This document shows positions 16,612 through 25,202 of a stretch of DNA of 64,000 nt, piece by piece (positions within the stretch are counted from its first letter, which is position 1; every line of letters starts with the position of its first letter). This DNA is from an uncultured Mycoplasmatota bacterium (GTDB taxonomy: Bacteria > Bacillota_I > Bacilli_A > RF39 > UBA660). Made by a program: the position numbers and the translations under genes. The notes beneath the pieces were generated by a model. The model was not told the DNA's origin. It was given only the letters and a program-made list of their open reading frames with translations, and did not search any database. The stretch is from NCBI GenBank assembly GCA_900545005.1, contig UQXO01000003.1, positions 1 through 64,000 on the forward strand. The letters are read 5' to 3'.

Positions 16612-18765
16612 TTATGCGTCCTTATTATCAATATGCGTTACTCTCTCTTTAATTTCTTGAGTACGCCCTTTATTCCAGAAATTAGTTCCAATATATCCAC
16701 AAGTACGACGAGCTACGTTTAATTTATCATGGTCTCTATTGCCACAGTTTGGACAATACCATTCTAAATTATCATCAATTAAAATCTCTCCCGTATAACC
16801 ACATTCATGACAATAATCACTCTTGGTATTTAACTCAGCATACATAATATTATTATAGATGAAATCAATTACTTGCAAAACAATATCTAAATTATTCGTT
16901 AAGTTAGGAGTTTCAATATAACTAATCGCTCCCCCTGGACTTAATTTTTGAAATTCACTTTCAAGTTTTAATTTAGTGAAAGCATCAATTTCTTCAAATA
17001 CCGGTACATGATATGAGTTAGTAATATAATTACGATCCGTAATTCCTTTTATAACCCCAAATCTTTCTTTTAAGCACTTCGCAAACTTATAAGTAGTTGA
17101 TTCAATAGGAGTTCCGTATACTGAGTAATCAATATCTTCAGCCTTTTTCCATTCATTACACTTATCAACCATTTTTTGCATTACCGATAGTCCAAATTCT
17201 TTACCTTCAGCCCCATCAGTATGACTCTTACCCGTCATATATTTAACACATTCATATAACCCAGCATAGCCAAGTGATATTGTGGAATAACCATGATGTA
17301 ATAAATCATGAATAGATTCACCCTTCTTAAGTCTTGCTAAAGCCCCATGTTGCCACAAGATAGGAGCAACATCACTAGTAACCTTAGAAAGTCTCTTATG
17401 TCTAATCTGTAGTGCTCTATGGCATAGCTCCAATCTTTCCTCAAATAGACGCCAGAAAGTATCCATATCTTTATCACTTGATAAAGCCACATCTACCAAG
17501 TTAATAGTAACAACACCTTGATTGAAACGCCCATAATATTTAGGCTTACCAGTATTATCAACATAAGGTGTTAAGAATGAACGGCATCCCATACATGGAT
17601 AACAATTGCCATTACCATTCTTATCAATCTTCGTTTCTTTCATAATCTTCTCTGAAATATAATCAGGGACCATACGTTTAGCCGTACACTCGGCTGCTAA
17701 CTTTGTTAAATAGTAATACTTACTAGTCGGATGAATATTATCTTCTTCTAAAACATACAAAAGTTTAGGAAAAGCTGGCGTTATATATACACCTTTTTCA
17801 TTTTTCATTCCTTGAATTCTTTGACGTAATACTTCTTCAATTAGCATCGCTAACTCTTCTTTATATTCACTTGTTTCTCCTAAATACATACATACTGATA
17901 AGAATGGTGCTTGTCCATTAGTAGTAGTCATCGAATTAATTTGATATTGAAAAGTTTGAACTCCATCCGTAATTTCTTTTCTTAAATCCTCATCCACAAA
18001 CTTAGTTATTTGAGCTTTAGTAAGTTTACGCTCTTTATATTTTTTCTCATAGTATTCCTTACTTGAGCGAATAAATGGGGCTAAGTGAGTTAAAGTTACT
18101 GTACAACCACCATATTGACTAGAGTTAACCGCCGTAATAATTTGGGTGGCAATTGTCATTGCCGTTAAGAAACGGTGTGGTTTTTCAATCATAACTCCAT
18201 TAATGCTTGTTCCATTTTGGAGCATATCTTCGAGATTAATTAAATCACAGTTATGTAGGGCATTCTGTGCAAAATAATCAGCATCATGAAAATGAATAAT
18301 CCCTGCATCATGAGCCGCTACTATATCCTCCGGTAGTAAAAATCTTCTCGTAATATCGGTACTAGTAATACCTGCTAAATAATCTCTTTGGGTTGTAACA
18401 ATTTTTGCATTCTTATTAGAATTCTCCGTATTCCAATACTCTGATTCCCCATCAATTAATTCCTTAATAGCTAAATCAGTTGTATTACTTCTACGAACTA
18501 ATTCTCTCGTATAACGATAAGTAATATACTTCTTAGCTAGTTCATACTTCCCAATACTCATTAATTTCATTTCAATTATATCTTGAATATCTTCAACTAG
18601 AATTCTTTTCTTTCCTAGTCTTTCAATATATTTAATTATATTCTTAATTTGCGTTCCTGAAGCTTGATCTTCATCTTCTACTTCCTTATTAGCTTTCATA
18701 ATTGCAGCTTCAACTTTTTCTGGACACCAATCAACCATATGTCCATCTCTTTTAATTACTTTCAT
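16612..18765 (-). CDS. nrdD: Anaerobic ribonucleoside-triphosphate reductase
   Basis: NrdD reduces NTPs to dNTPs by a glycyl radical that oxygen destroys, which marks an anaerobic life. An ATP-cone domain (residues 1-95, VIKRDGHMVDW) precedes the catalytic barrel. The tail holds a CX2C...CX2C zinc site and the radical loop RRTCGYIGTNFWNKGR. The frame is open further upstream, but the ATG at 18765, with AAAGGA ten bases before it, gives the usual N-terminus (717 residues). The promoter region shared with the Crp-like gene carries a palindrome that probably controls this operon. No aerobic NrdAB/NrdEF is in the window. Confidence 0.94.
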   Translation of the reverse strand: MKVIKRDGHMVDWCPEKVEAAIMKANKEVEDEDQASGTQIKNIIKYIERLGKKRILVEDIQDIIEMKLMSIGKYELAKKYITYRYTRELVRRSNTTDLAIKELIDGESEYWNTENSNKNAKIVTTQRDYLAGITSTDITRRFLLPEDIVAAHDAGIIHFHDADYFAQNALHNCDLINLEDMLQNGTSINGVMIEKPHRFLTAMTIATQIITAVNSSQYGGCTVTLTHLAPFIRSSKEYYEKKYKERKLTKAQITKFVDEDLRKEITDGVQTFQYQINSMTTTNGQAPFLSVCMYLGETSEYKEELAMLIEEVLRQRIQGMKNEKGVYITPAFPKLLYVLEEDNIHPTSKYYYLTKLAAECTAKRMVPDYISEKIMKETKIDKNGNGNCYPCMGCRSFLTPYVDNTGKPKYYGRFNQGVVTINLVDVALSSDKDMDTFWRLFEERLELCHRALQIRHKRLSKVTSDVAPILWQHGALARLKKGESIHDLLHHGYSTISLGYAGLYECVKYMTGKSHTDGAEGKEFGLSVMQKMVDKCNEWKKAEDIDYSVYGTPIESTTYKFAKCLKERFGVIKGITDRNYITNSYHVPVFEEIDAFTKLKLESEFQKLSPGGAISYIETPNLTNNLDIVLQVIDFIYNNIMYAELNTKSDYCHECGYTGEILIDDNLEWYCPNCGNRDHDKLNVARRTCGYIGTNFWNKGRTQEIKERVTHIDNKDA

Positions 18766-18793
18766 ACATCTAATATCCTTTCGTAACATATTC

Positions 18794-18799
18794 ACTATA
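18794..18799 (-). promoter_or_regulatory. Probable -10 box of the nrdD-nrdG-dut operon
   Basis: TATAGT, preceded by TGC on the minus strand, forms an extended -10 box. No good -35 hexamer lies 17 bases upstream. A start site about seven bases on (near 18787) would put the palindrome at 18821-18836 at about -41.5, the place of a class II activator. Confidence 0.6.
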
Positions 18800-18820
18800 G
18801 CATAATCTTAAAAATTATTT

Positions 18821-18836
18821 TGTTGCACTTGCAACA
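18821..18836. promoter_or_regulatory. Perfect palindrome between nrdD and the Crp-like gene
   Basis: TGTTGCACTTGCAACA has two perfect seven-base arms around a two-base centre, the size of a Crp/Fnr-family operator but with a different sequence. Its right part overlaps the -35 box (TTGCAA, 18829-18834) of the Crp-like gene, whose -10 TATATT is at 18852-18857 with a 17-base spacer. Binding could therefore repress the regulator gene and activate nrdD. The regulator-site link is inferred from position. Confidence 0.7.
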
Positions 18837-18877
18837 TTTTAAACTTTTTGCTATATTTTTAATTATGAGGTGTAAAT

Positions 18878-19516
18878 ATGATATCACTCTTTGAAGGCAT
18901 AAGCCCAGATAATAAAGATAAATTACTAAAACTCTTAGAAACATCTACCTTTACATATCAACCAAATGTCAATATCGCCTATCTTTTTAAAGATAAAGAA
19001 AGTATTGGTCTTGTTATAAAGGGAAGCCTAGATATTATAAGAATTGATTATAATGGTACTCGTACTATCATTGAAACTATCTATGAAGAAGAAATACTAG
19101 GTACATCCCTAACTAGTCTACTTAGCAATGATTATGAGATTATTACTAAAGAAAATACCAAAATATTATGGCTTGATTATAATGTTATTTTAAGTATAAG
19201 TGATATTAAATATCGTTATTATAACCAATTTATTAAAAACCTACTAATGATATCTTTAGAAAAAAATACTCTTAAGAATGAAAGAATCGAAATTCTTACC
19301 CAAAAAACTATTCGTAATAAACTATTAGAATACTTTCGTATCGAAGCCCAAAAAAACCGTTCGAAGATTATTTATCTTAAAAGCACTTGGCAAGACTTAG
19401 CTGATTATTTAGCTATCGATAGGAGTGCTATGACAAGAGAACTTAAAAACTTAAAAGAAGAAGGTTTTATCACTACTAAAGGAAGAGTTATTACTTTATT
19501 ATATTCATTTAATTAA
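18878..19516 (+). CDS. Crp/Fnr-family transcription regulator
   Basis: This 212-residue protein has a cNMP-binding-like beta-roll (residues 15-110), a dimer helix (115-145) and a C-terminal winged helix. The recognition region reads TWQDLADYLAIDRSAMTREL. It has no Cys at all, so it cannot carry the Fnr iron-sulfur cluster. The cNMP phosphate-cassette signature is also not seen, so its signal is unknown. It is divergent from the anaerobic nrdD operon with a palindrome between them, so it is the likely regulator of that operon and of itself. The ATG at 18878 follows GAGGTG. Confidence 0.88.
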   Translation: MISLFEGISPDNKDKLLKLLETSTFTYQPNVNIAYLFKDKESIGLVIKGSLDIIRIDYNGTRTIIETIYEEEILGTSLTSLLSNDYEIITKENTKILWLDYNVILSISDIKYRYYNQFIKNLLMISLEKNTLKNERIEILTQKTIRNKLLEYFRIEAQKNRSKIIYLKSTWQDLADYLAIDRSAMTRELKNLKEEGFITTKGRVITLLYSFN

Positions 19517-19548
19517 ATTATATAGTATAATTTTTCTAGGAGGAATAA

Positions 19549-19896
19549 ATGAATTATTTTGAAAATATTGAAGGTTTAATAGAACAAACAGATGAAAATA
19601 TTGAAAGCATAGAAAAAAGAACCGAAAAAGCCGCTAATGATGATACTGATTATAAAAATTTATCTGAACGTGACATTTTAGAAAAAATTGCTGAGGAAAT
19701 TAAAAACTTAAAAACTCTTGGTACGTTAGCAAGCTTGGGCGAAGATATATCTGATGCTATGAATTTAGTCATAACAAATATCACTACCTTAGAAAAACTT
19801 ATTAAAGACGAACAGTTAAAAGCCAAAATACAAGTGATGAAATTCGAAGTAACTAAGCAATTTGGAATTGATTTAACAAGTTCTAAAATTAGATAG
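19549..19896 (+). CDS. Unknown 115-residue acidic coiled-coil protein
   Basis: The protein is almost entirely helical and charged, with heptad-like runs (IEGLIEQTDENIESIEKR; LEKIAEEIKNLKTLGTLASL). It has no Cys and no membrane segment. A strong AGGAGG site precedes the ATG, and a TATAAT lies at about 19524-19529. It is followed by its own terminator. It may be read from the upstream regulator's promoter as well. No family is recognised. Confidence 0.65.
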   Translation: MNYFENIEGLIEQTDENIESIEKRTEKAANDDTDYKNLSERDILEKIAEEIKNLKTLGTLASLGEDISDAMNLVITNITTLEKLIKDEQLKAKIQVMKFEVTKQFGIDLTSSKIR

Positions 19897-19901
19897 TATA
19901 A

Positions 19902-19936
19902 AGACTTTAAGAGACGGTTCTTAAAGTTTTTATTTG
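19902..19936 (+). terminator. Terminator after the coiled-coil gene
   Basis: ACTTTAAGA pairs with TCTTAAAGT around GACGGT, followed by TTTTTA, on the + strand. It lies just upstream of ftsW. Confidence 0.82.
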
Positions 19937-19987
19937 TTTAACCATATATTTAATAGCCAAGACATATATTTATATAGGTGGTTCTTT

Positions 19988-21067
19988 TTGAAAAAAATAG
20001 ATTATAAATTATTTTTCTTAAGTATAATAGCCAGTATCCTAGGAATTATTATGATCTACTCTGCTAGTAATATCTGGGCCGAATATAAGTTTAATGATTC
20101 CTTAAAGTACGTTAAACACCAAGCCCTCTTTTTTATAATTGGCATTTTGATTATGATTATCCTATCTAACTATGATTATAAAAAATATTATAAATATGCC
20201 AATAAAATTCTTTTAATTTGCTTTATTCTACTAGTCTTAGTCTTAATCCCTGGTATTGGTAAAGTAAGAAACGGAGCTAGAAGTTGGTTTGGGATTGGCT
20301 CTTTTGGTATCCAACCTTCTGAGTTTGCTAAAATTGGTTTAATTATTTTTGTCTCTAAATACCTAGCTAATAATGATTCTTCTGTCAAAGATATTGTTAA
20401 AGGAATCTTTCCTATCTTAGGAATAATCTTTTTATTCTTTGGTCTTATTATGTTAGAACCAGACTTTGGTCAAGGCATGGTAATAGTTCTTACTCTTATT
20501 ATGATTATCTTTATCTCGGGAGCTAAAATATCTTTCTTCGTTAAATGTGGTATCCTAGGTCTAGTAGGTATTATTGGTCTTATCATTGTTGCCCCTTATC
20601 GTTTAGCCCGTATTATCTCTTTTATTAATCCCTGGGTTGATCCTCTAGGTAGTGGTTTTCAAATCATCCAAAGTCTATATGCTATCGGTCCCGGCGGTCT
20701 TCTAGGTCTAGGCTTTGGCTCTTCTATCCAAAAACATTTCTACTTACCCGAACCGCAAACTGACTTTATCTTCTCTATTATCTCTGAAGAATTTGGCTTT
20801 CTAGGTGTCTTAGTAGTTACTTCTATCTTCTTATTACTCTTCTATTTCTCTATTAAAACTAGTCTCCAAGCTAAAAATCTCTTTGCTAAATACCTATCTT
20901 TTGGTCTTTCCTTTGGTATCCTTATCCAAGCCTTATTAAACTTATGTGTAGTTGTTGGTCTTATCCCTGTTACTGGAGTAACCTTACCCTTCTTTAGTTA
21001 TGGTGGCTCTAGTCTTTTAGTATCCTTTGCTTCTATCGGTATTATCTTAAATATTAGTAAAAATTAA
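19988..21067 (+). CDS. ftsW: FtsW/SpoVE-type peptidoglycan glycosyltransferase
   Basis: This SEDS-family protein polymerises lipid II glycan chains. About ten membrane segments are present, with the motifs RSWFGIGSFGIQPSEFAK, QSLYAIGPGGLLGLGFG and YLPEPQTDFIFSIISEE. The SLYAIG and PEPQTDF forms favour FtsW/SpoVE over RodA, although RodA cannot be fully excluded. The frame is open to an ATG at 19934, but AGGTGG six bases before the TTG at 19988 gives a normal N-terminus (MKKIDYKLFFL). The TTG start is therefore preferred (359 residues). It is one of few + strand genes here. Confidence 0.88.
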   Translation: MKKIDYKLFFLSIIASILGIIMIYSASNIWAEYKFNDSLKYVKHQALFFIIGILIMIILSNYDYKKYYKYANKILLICFILLVLVLIPGIGKVRNGARSWFGIGSFGIQPSEFAKIGLIIFVSKYLANNDSSVKDIVKGIFPILGIIFLFFGLIMLEPDFGQGMVIVLTLIMIIFISGAKISFFVKCGILGLVGIIGLIIVAPYRLARIISFINPWVDPLGSGFQIIQSLYAIGPGGLLGLGFGSSIQKHFYLPEPQTDFIFSIISEEFGFLGVLVVTSIFLLLFYFSIKTSLQAKNLFAKYLSFGLSFGILIQALLNLCVVVGLIPVTGVTLPFFSYGGSSLLVSFASIGIILNISKN

Positions 21068-21152
21068 AAGTTATCTGTAGTTAAGAGTGTTTGCAAAACT
21101 TATCTCATATTGTATTTTCTTAAACATCAATCAAAATCAAGAGTTATCTACT

Positions 21153-21457
21153 AATAGAATAAATTATAGACCTGTTTTAGAAAATATTATTCATTAAGTG
21201 TTGGCAGAATTGGCAAATTAGACTGTGATTTTATTGCTCGTCAAGGACTAGAAAATTATTACTATTTACAAGTTTCTATAAATTAATGAAGAAAAAGCTA
21301 AAACAAGAGAATACAAACCATTCTTTGAAATTAAAGACTTATATCCAAGATATCTATTTGTCTTTGACTTTCCCTTCCCAAAAACGTAAAGGGTATTCAT
21401 AATATCAATATAGTTGATTTTAGCTATAATACTGAAGATTTAAAAAGTGTCATCTAA
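21153..21457 (+). pseudogene. Remnant of a DUF4143-type ATPase C-terminus
   Basis: Three frames in succession give RPVLENIIH, then VGRIGKLDCDFIARQGLENY, then REYKPFFEIKDLYPRYLFVF and finally KGIHNINIVDFSYNTEDLKS followed by TAA. This is the order and spacing of the C-terminal DUF4143 nuclease-like domain found in AAA ATPases of many gut bacteria. The frame shifts at least three times, and part is deleted between LENIIH and VGRIG. No ATPase domain is left. It fills the 434-base gap after ftsW. Confidence 0.78.
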
Positions 21458-21479
21458 ACGCTTTTTTCTTTTAACCCAA

Positions 21480-21502
21480 AAAAGATGTCCAAATGACATC
21501 TT
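21480..21502 (-). terminator. Terminator at the YgjP-type peptidase stop
   Basis: GATGTC and GACATC pair on the minus strand with six T after them. The stop codon at 21502-21504 abuts the first arm. Confidence 0.85.
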
Positions 21503-22146
21503 TAACTATTTAACTCTTTTCTAGCTTTCTTATAATCAGGATATCTTAAAGATACTTCATACCAAAACTTATCACTATGATTAGCTTCTTTAAAATGACT
21601 AAGTTCATGAACAACTACATAATCAATTAACTTAACATCTTTCTTTAGAAGTTCACTATTCAAAGTAACCGTATTATTCCCCCTATTACATACTCCCCAT
21701 CTGGTCTTCATTTTTCTAACTCTTAGGGAATACTTAGGTAAATAATTAAACTCTTTTTCATACTTTCTTAATTCATTACTAAATACCCGAATACACTCAT
21801 CACTATAGAACTTCTTTAGCATTTTCTCATCTTTAACAATAATACAATCATCTATGATATCATACTTCTTAATATCTTTATTATATATAATTGTATAAGG
21901 CTTACCTAAGTAATAAAAGATACTATTATTATCTAACTCTTTTTCTTTCTTAAGATACATATTTATTAAAGACTTCTCATTCTTCTTTATAATACTTAAT
22001 ATTTCTTTTTCTGATACCCTTTTATTACAAGTCACTAAAAGCTCTAAATTATCCGTAACCCGTATATAGAGATTTTTATTTTGTTTGTGTTCGATTATAA
22101 CATCAATTGTTTTATTATCTAATACAACCTGCATTTTATAATCCAT
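21502..22146 (-). CDS. YgjP-type metallopeptidase (DUF45 family)
   Basis: This 214-residue protein has the zinc motif HELSHFKEANHSDKFW near residue 180, preceded by RWGVCNRGNNTVTLNSELL. It matches the YgjP/WLM family (PF01863). A relative has been linked to UTP hydrolysis and others to proteolysis, so the true substrate is open. There is no signal peptide. It overlaps the 3' end of murD by 11 bases and is translationally coupled to it. Confidence 0.85.
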   Translation of the reverse strand: MDYKMQVVLDNKTIDVIIEHKQNKNLYIRVTDNLELLVTCNKRVSEKEILSIIKKNEKSLINMYLKKEKELDNNSIFYYLGKPYTIIYNKDIKKYDIIDDCIIVKDEKMLKKFYSDECIRVFSNELRKYEKEFNYLPKYSLRVRKMKTRWGVCNRGNNTVTLNSELLKKDVKLIDYVVVHELSHFKEANHSDKFWYEVSLRYPDYKKARKELNS

Positions 22147-23470
22147 TTACAATACTCTTAAACTCATCTCCACGGTCTTCACAACACTTATATTGATCCC
22201 AAGAAGCACAAGCTGGGGAAAGTAACACTACATCACCAGGCGAAGCAACACTTGCTATATATATAGTGGTATCATGAAGATTATCAAATACTTTGACTGG
22301 TAAATTCATCTTATGAGCCCATTCTTCAATTTTTTGCTTTGTTTCTCCGTAGCATCCTACTAGCTTAACATTTCCAATATAATCATTTAATGGGTCAAAA
22401 GAATGTCCTCTATCTAAACCACCTAGTATTAAGATTTCTGGTTTCTTAAAAGCTTTCAAAGCTATAATAGTTGAAACCGTATTTGTAGCTTCTGAGTCAT
22501 TATAATATTCAACCCCATTAACCTTACGAACAAACTCTAAACGATGCTCAACACCCCCAAAAGTCTTTAAAACTTGAATGATAGCTTCGTTACTAACACC
22601 ATAATGTTTAACGGCTCCGATTGCACAACAAGCATTCTCGTAATTATGCATTCCTTGAAGTTTAATATCTTCTAACTTAATAATATCTTCTCCAAAATAA
22701 TTTAGATAATCACCCTTAACACAGATATCAGTATCCATTTTACTACTAAAATAAATCTTATGTGACTTAATATCTTTAGTTAACTCCATCTCATCAGCAT
22801 TGCCCATATTTAAAATAGCAATATCTTTATCACTATGATTATTAAATATTCTCTTCTTCGTATTCTTATAATTCTCATAAGTATCTAAGAAATCTATATG
22901 CGTAGGAGTTAAATTAGTTAACACACTAACATTAGTCTTAAAATGACTTAAATTACATAACTGTTGAATAGAAACTTCTAGTAATAAAATAGTATCATCA
23001 GTAAGATTATCTAAAATACTACATACGGGAATCCCCATATTACCAGCCATAATAACCTTCTTATGGGAAGCTTTTAACATCTCATGAATTAAATTAGTCG
23101 TCGTAGTCTTCCCATTTGAGCCTGTTACCCCAATCACTTGTAAATTTTTAGGAAAGAAGTATGATGCTACTTCCATCTCATTAACAACTGCTATTCCTAA
23201 AGAATTAGCTTTTACTACCAATGGATTAGTATATTTAATCCCTGGATTTTTAATCACTAAGTCGAAAGTTTCATCTATAAAATTTGCTGGTTTATCGGTA
23301 ATAACTACCTTTACTCCTAGACTTTCTAACTCTTTAACTTTATCCCTATCTTGTTCTTTAGCATCCGTAACAATAATTTCGTTATTATAACGACTTAAAT
23401 ACTTACTTACTTCATAGCCACTTCTAGCCATTCCTAAAACAAAAATTTTACTATTTTTTAATTTAATCAT
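22136..23470 (-). CDS. murD: UDP-N-acetylmuramoylalanine-D-glutamate ligase
   Basis: MurD adds D-Glu to UDP-MurNAc-L-Ala. The N-terminal UDP-binding part reads IFVLGMARSGYEVSKYL. The P-loop GVTGSNGKTTT and the C-terminal NDSEATN and ILGGLDRG motifs are present. The length of 444 residues is normal. AAAGGAG lies before the ATG, within the end of the GNAT gene, which it overlaps by eight bases. Confidence 0.95.
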   Translation of the reverse strand: MIKLKNSKIFVLGMARSGYEVSKYLSRYNNEIIVTDAKEQDRDKVKELESLGVKVVITDKPANFIDETFDLVIKNPGIKYTNPLVVKANSLGIAVVNEMEVASYFFPKNLQVIGVTGSNGKTTTTNLIHEMLKASHKKVIMAGNMGIPVCSILDNLTDDTILLLEVSIQQLCNLSHFKTNVSVLTNLTPTHIDFLDTYENYKNTKKRIFNNHSDKDIAILNMGNADEMELTKDIKSHKIYFSSKMDTDICVKGDYLNYFGEDIIKLEDIKLQGMHNYENACCAIGAVKHYGVSNEAIIQVLKTFGGVEHRLEFVRKVNGVEYYNDSEATNTVSTIIALKAFKKPEILILGGLDRGHSFDPLNDYIGNVKLVGCYGETKQKIEEWAHKMNLPVKVFDNLHDTTIYIASVASPGDVVLLSPACASWDQYKCCEDRGDEFKSIVNGL

Positions 23471-24320
23471 TATTTTTCTCCTTTATTATGCCTCTTGTTA
23501 AAACATCTTTTACACTAATACGATATTCTGGATTAGGATATTTAAACACTAGTTTTCTATCGCTTGATTCCAAGGTATCTAATTCAAAACCATATAAACT
23601 AAATAGTTTAATGTAATTCATCGGATGAGCTTTAGCATTTAATTCTAATATAAAAGTAAAATATTTACTACTAGGATACAAAGGGGCCAAAGAATAAATC
23701 ACACCCGTAAGGGTTTCAACAAATCTAATTATATTACAATTAATATCGTCTTGTAAATCAGTAATTATTTCCATACCATCATATGTTCTTTTTACTCTTA
23801 CTTTATGAGGTCTTACTCCCCGTAGTTCTAATTTAAACAAATAATCTTCTTCTGGAGCATCAATAAAATTAATTTTATCATTACCACGCTTTTCAGTTTG
23901 AAAATAAGGATTCAATAGTAGATATTCTTGATATCCCTCTTCCATAGCCATATCATCTTCATTTGGATTAAAGCCACTTTTTTTAATCATTTTTAAAGAA
24001 GCCTTATTATCTAAGCTAATATAACATACTAAATATTTAGTATTTGGGAAAGCATTTCCAAGCTTTTCTACCACATCTTTTAATATATTACTCGCTAATC
24101 CTTGATTACGATAAGCACTATTTAAACCAATTCGCAGTTCTATACCCTTAGCTACTAAAGCATATTCAACTGCTCCAATAGTATAGCCAGCCATAGCATC
24201 TACAATTCGATAAATTTTATGATTACCAGATTGACCAAAATCTAATATTTTCATTAAATCAGTATCTAAAAGATAACTGTTAAAATTTCTTATTAAAACA
24301 TAATCAACTAATTTGCTCAT
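23463..24320 (-). CDS. GNAT-family acetyltransferase
   Basis: The N-terminal half carries a GNAT acetyl-CoA site: ELRIGLNSAYRNQGLASNIL, then ISLDNKASLKMIKKSGF. The C-terminal part (about residues 150-280) is a second, unassigned domain, making the protein longer than most single-domain GNATs. The substrate is unknown. An in-frame GTG lies at 24335, but neither start has a strong ribosome site. The ATG at 24320, directly after the mutM stop, is used here. It is coupled to mutM and murD by short overlaps. Confidence 0.8.
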   Translation of the reverse strand: MSKLVDYVLIRNFNSYLLDTDLMKILDFGQSGNHKIYRIVDAMAGYTIGAVEYALVAKGIELRIGLNSAYRNQGLASNILKDVVEKLGNAFPNTKYLVCYISLDNKASLKMIKKSGFNPNEDDMAMEEGYQEYLLLNPYFQTEKRGNDKINFIDAPEEDYLFKLELRGVRPHKVRVKRTYDGMEIITDLQDDINCNIIRFVETLTGVIYSLAPLYPSSKYFTFILELNAKAHPMNYIKLFSLYGFELDTLESSDRKLVFKYPNPEYRISVKDVLTRGIIKEKNND

Positions 24321-24322
24321 AT

Positions 24323-25141
24323 TTATTTTTGACACTTAGGACACAGGTAAGTGCTTCTCCCTCCTACTTTAATACATATAATTGGTGTTCCACAAACTTT
24401 ACAAGGACACTTATCTCTTTTATGGACCAATAAATAATCTTGATAATGGCCAGTCACTCCCAGACTCGAAGTATAGCTTCGGATGGTAGTTCCCCCTAAT
24501 TCCATCGCTTTTTTAATAATACTTGCACTGGTTTCAACTATTTTTTGGGCTTCATCTAAAGTAATACTATTTGCAGGTCTCATAGGATTAATATTACTAG
24601 CAAATAAAACTTCATTAGCATAAATATTCCCAAGACCACTAATAATCGTTTGATCAAGTAAAGCCGTCTTAATAGGTTCTTTTTTACCCTTAAACTTACT
24701 AAGTAAATATTCTCCTGTTAACTTACTACTTCCCGGCTCCAAACCTTGTTTTTTTATTTCTTCCGTCTCATAAAGAGCCTCTTTAGGAACAATCTTCATT
24801 CTCCCAAACTTTCTCGTATCATGATATCTTAAATCAGTCTTATCTTCAAAATGAATAATAACATGTTCATGTTTAGCCTTTTCTTCAGAGGTATTTTTAA
24901 TAAAATACTTACCTTCCATTCTAAGATGACTAAGTAAATAATAATTATTAAGTTCAAAGATTAACCATTTACCTATTCTTTTAATATCAATAAATTCATT
25001 ATTAATAAGACATTTTTTAAACTCTTCTATGTCCTGCTCAATCATTGTATCATAATAGATATCTACCCCTATTATTCTTTTATGTAAAACACTTTTCTTT
25101 AAAACATTTCTTACTGTTTCTACTTCTGCTATCTCTGGCAT
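24323..25141 (-). CDS. mutM: Formamidopyrimidine-DNA glycosylase
   Basis: MutM/Fpg removes oxidised purines and nicks the DNA. The N-terminal MPEIAEVETV supplies the catalytic Pro2 and Glu3, and LSHLRMEGKY follows. The C-terminal zinc finger has CPCKVCGTPI ... CPKC. The length of 272 residues is normal. It lies just downstream of polA, the common Firmicutes order, and is followed by the GNAT and murD genes. Confidence 0.95.
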   Translation of the reverse strand: MPEIAEVETVRNVLKKSVLHKRIIGVDIYYDTMIEQDIEEFKKCLINNEFIDIKRIGKWLIFELNNYYLLSHLRMEGKYFIKNTSEEKAKHEHVIIHFEDKTDLRYHDTRKFGRMKIVPKEALYETEEIKKQGLEPGSSKLTGEYLLSKFKGKKEPIKTALLDQTIISGLGNIYANEVLFASNINPMRPANSITLDEAQKIVETSASIIKKAMELGGTTIRSYTSSLGVTGHYQDYLLVHKRDKCPCKVCGTPIICIKVGGRSTYLCPKCQK

Positions 25142-25202
25142 ATTACTTCTTCTTTCGTAAATTCTATTCTATATTATTTTCTATTCATTTGTAAATACTA
25201 AA

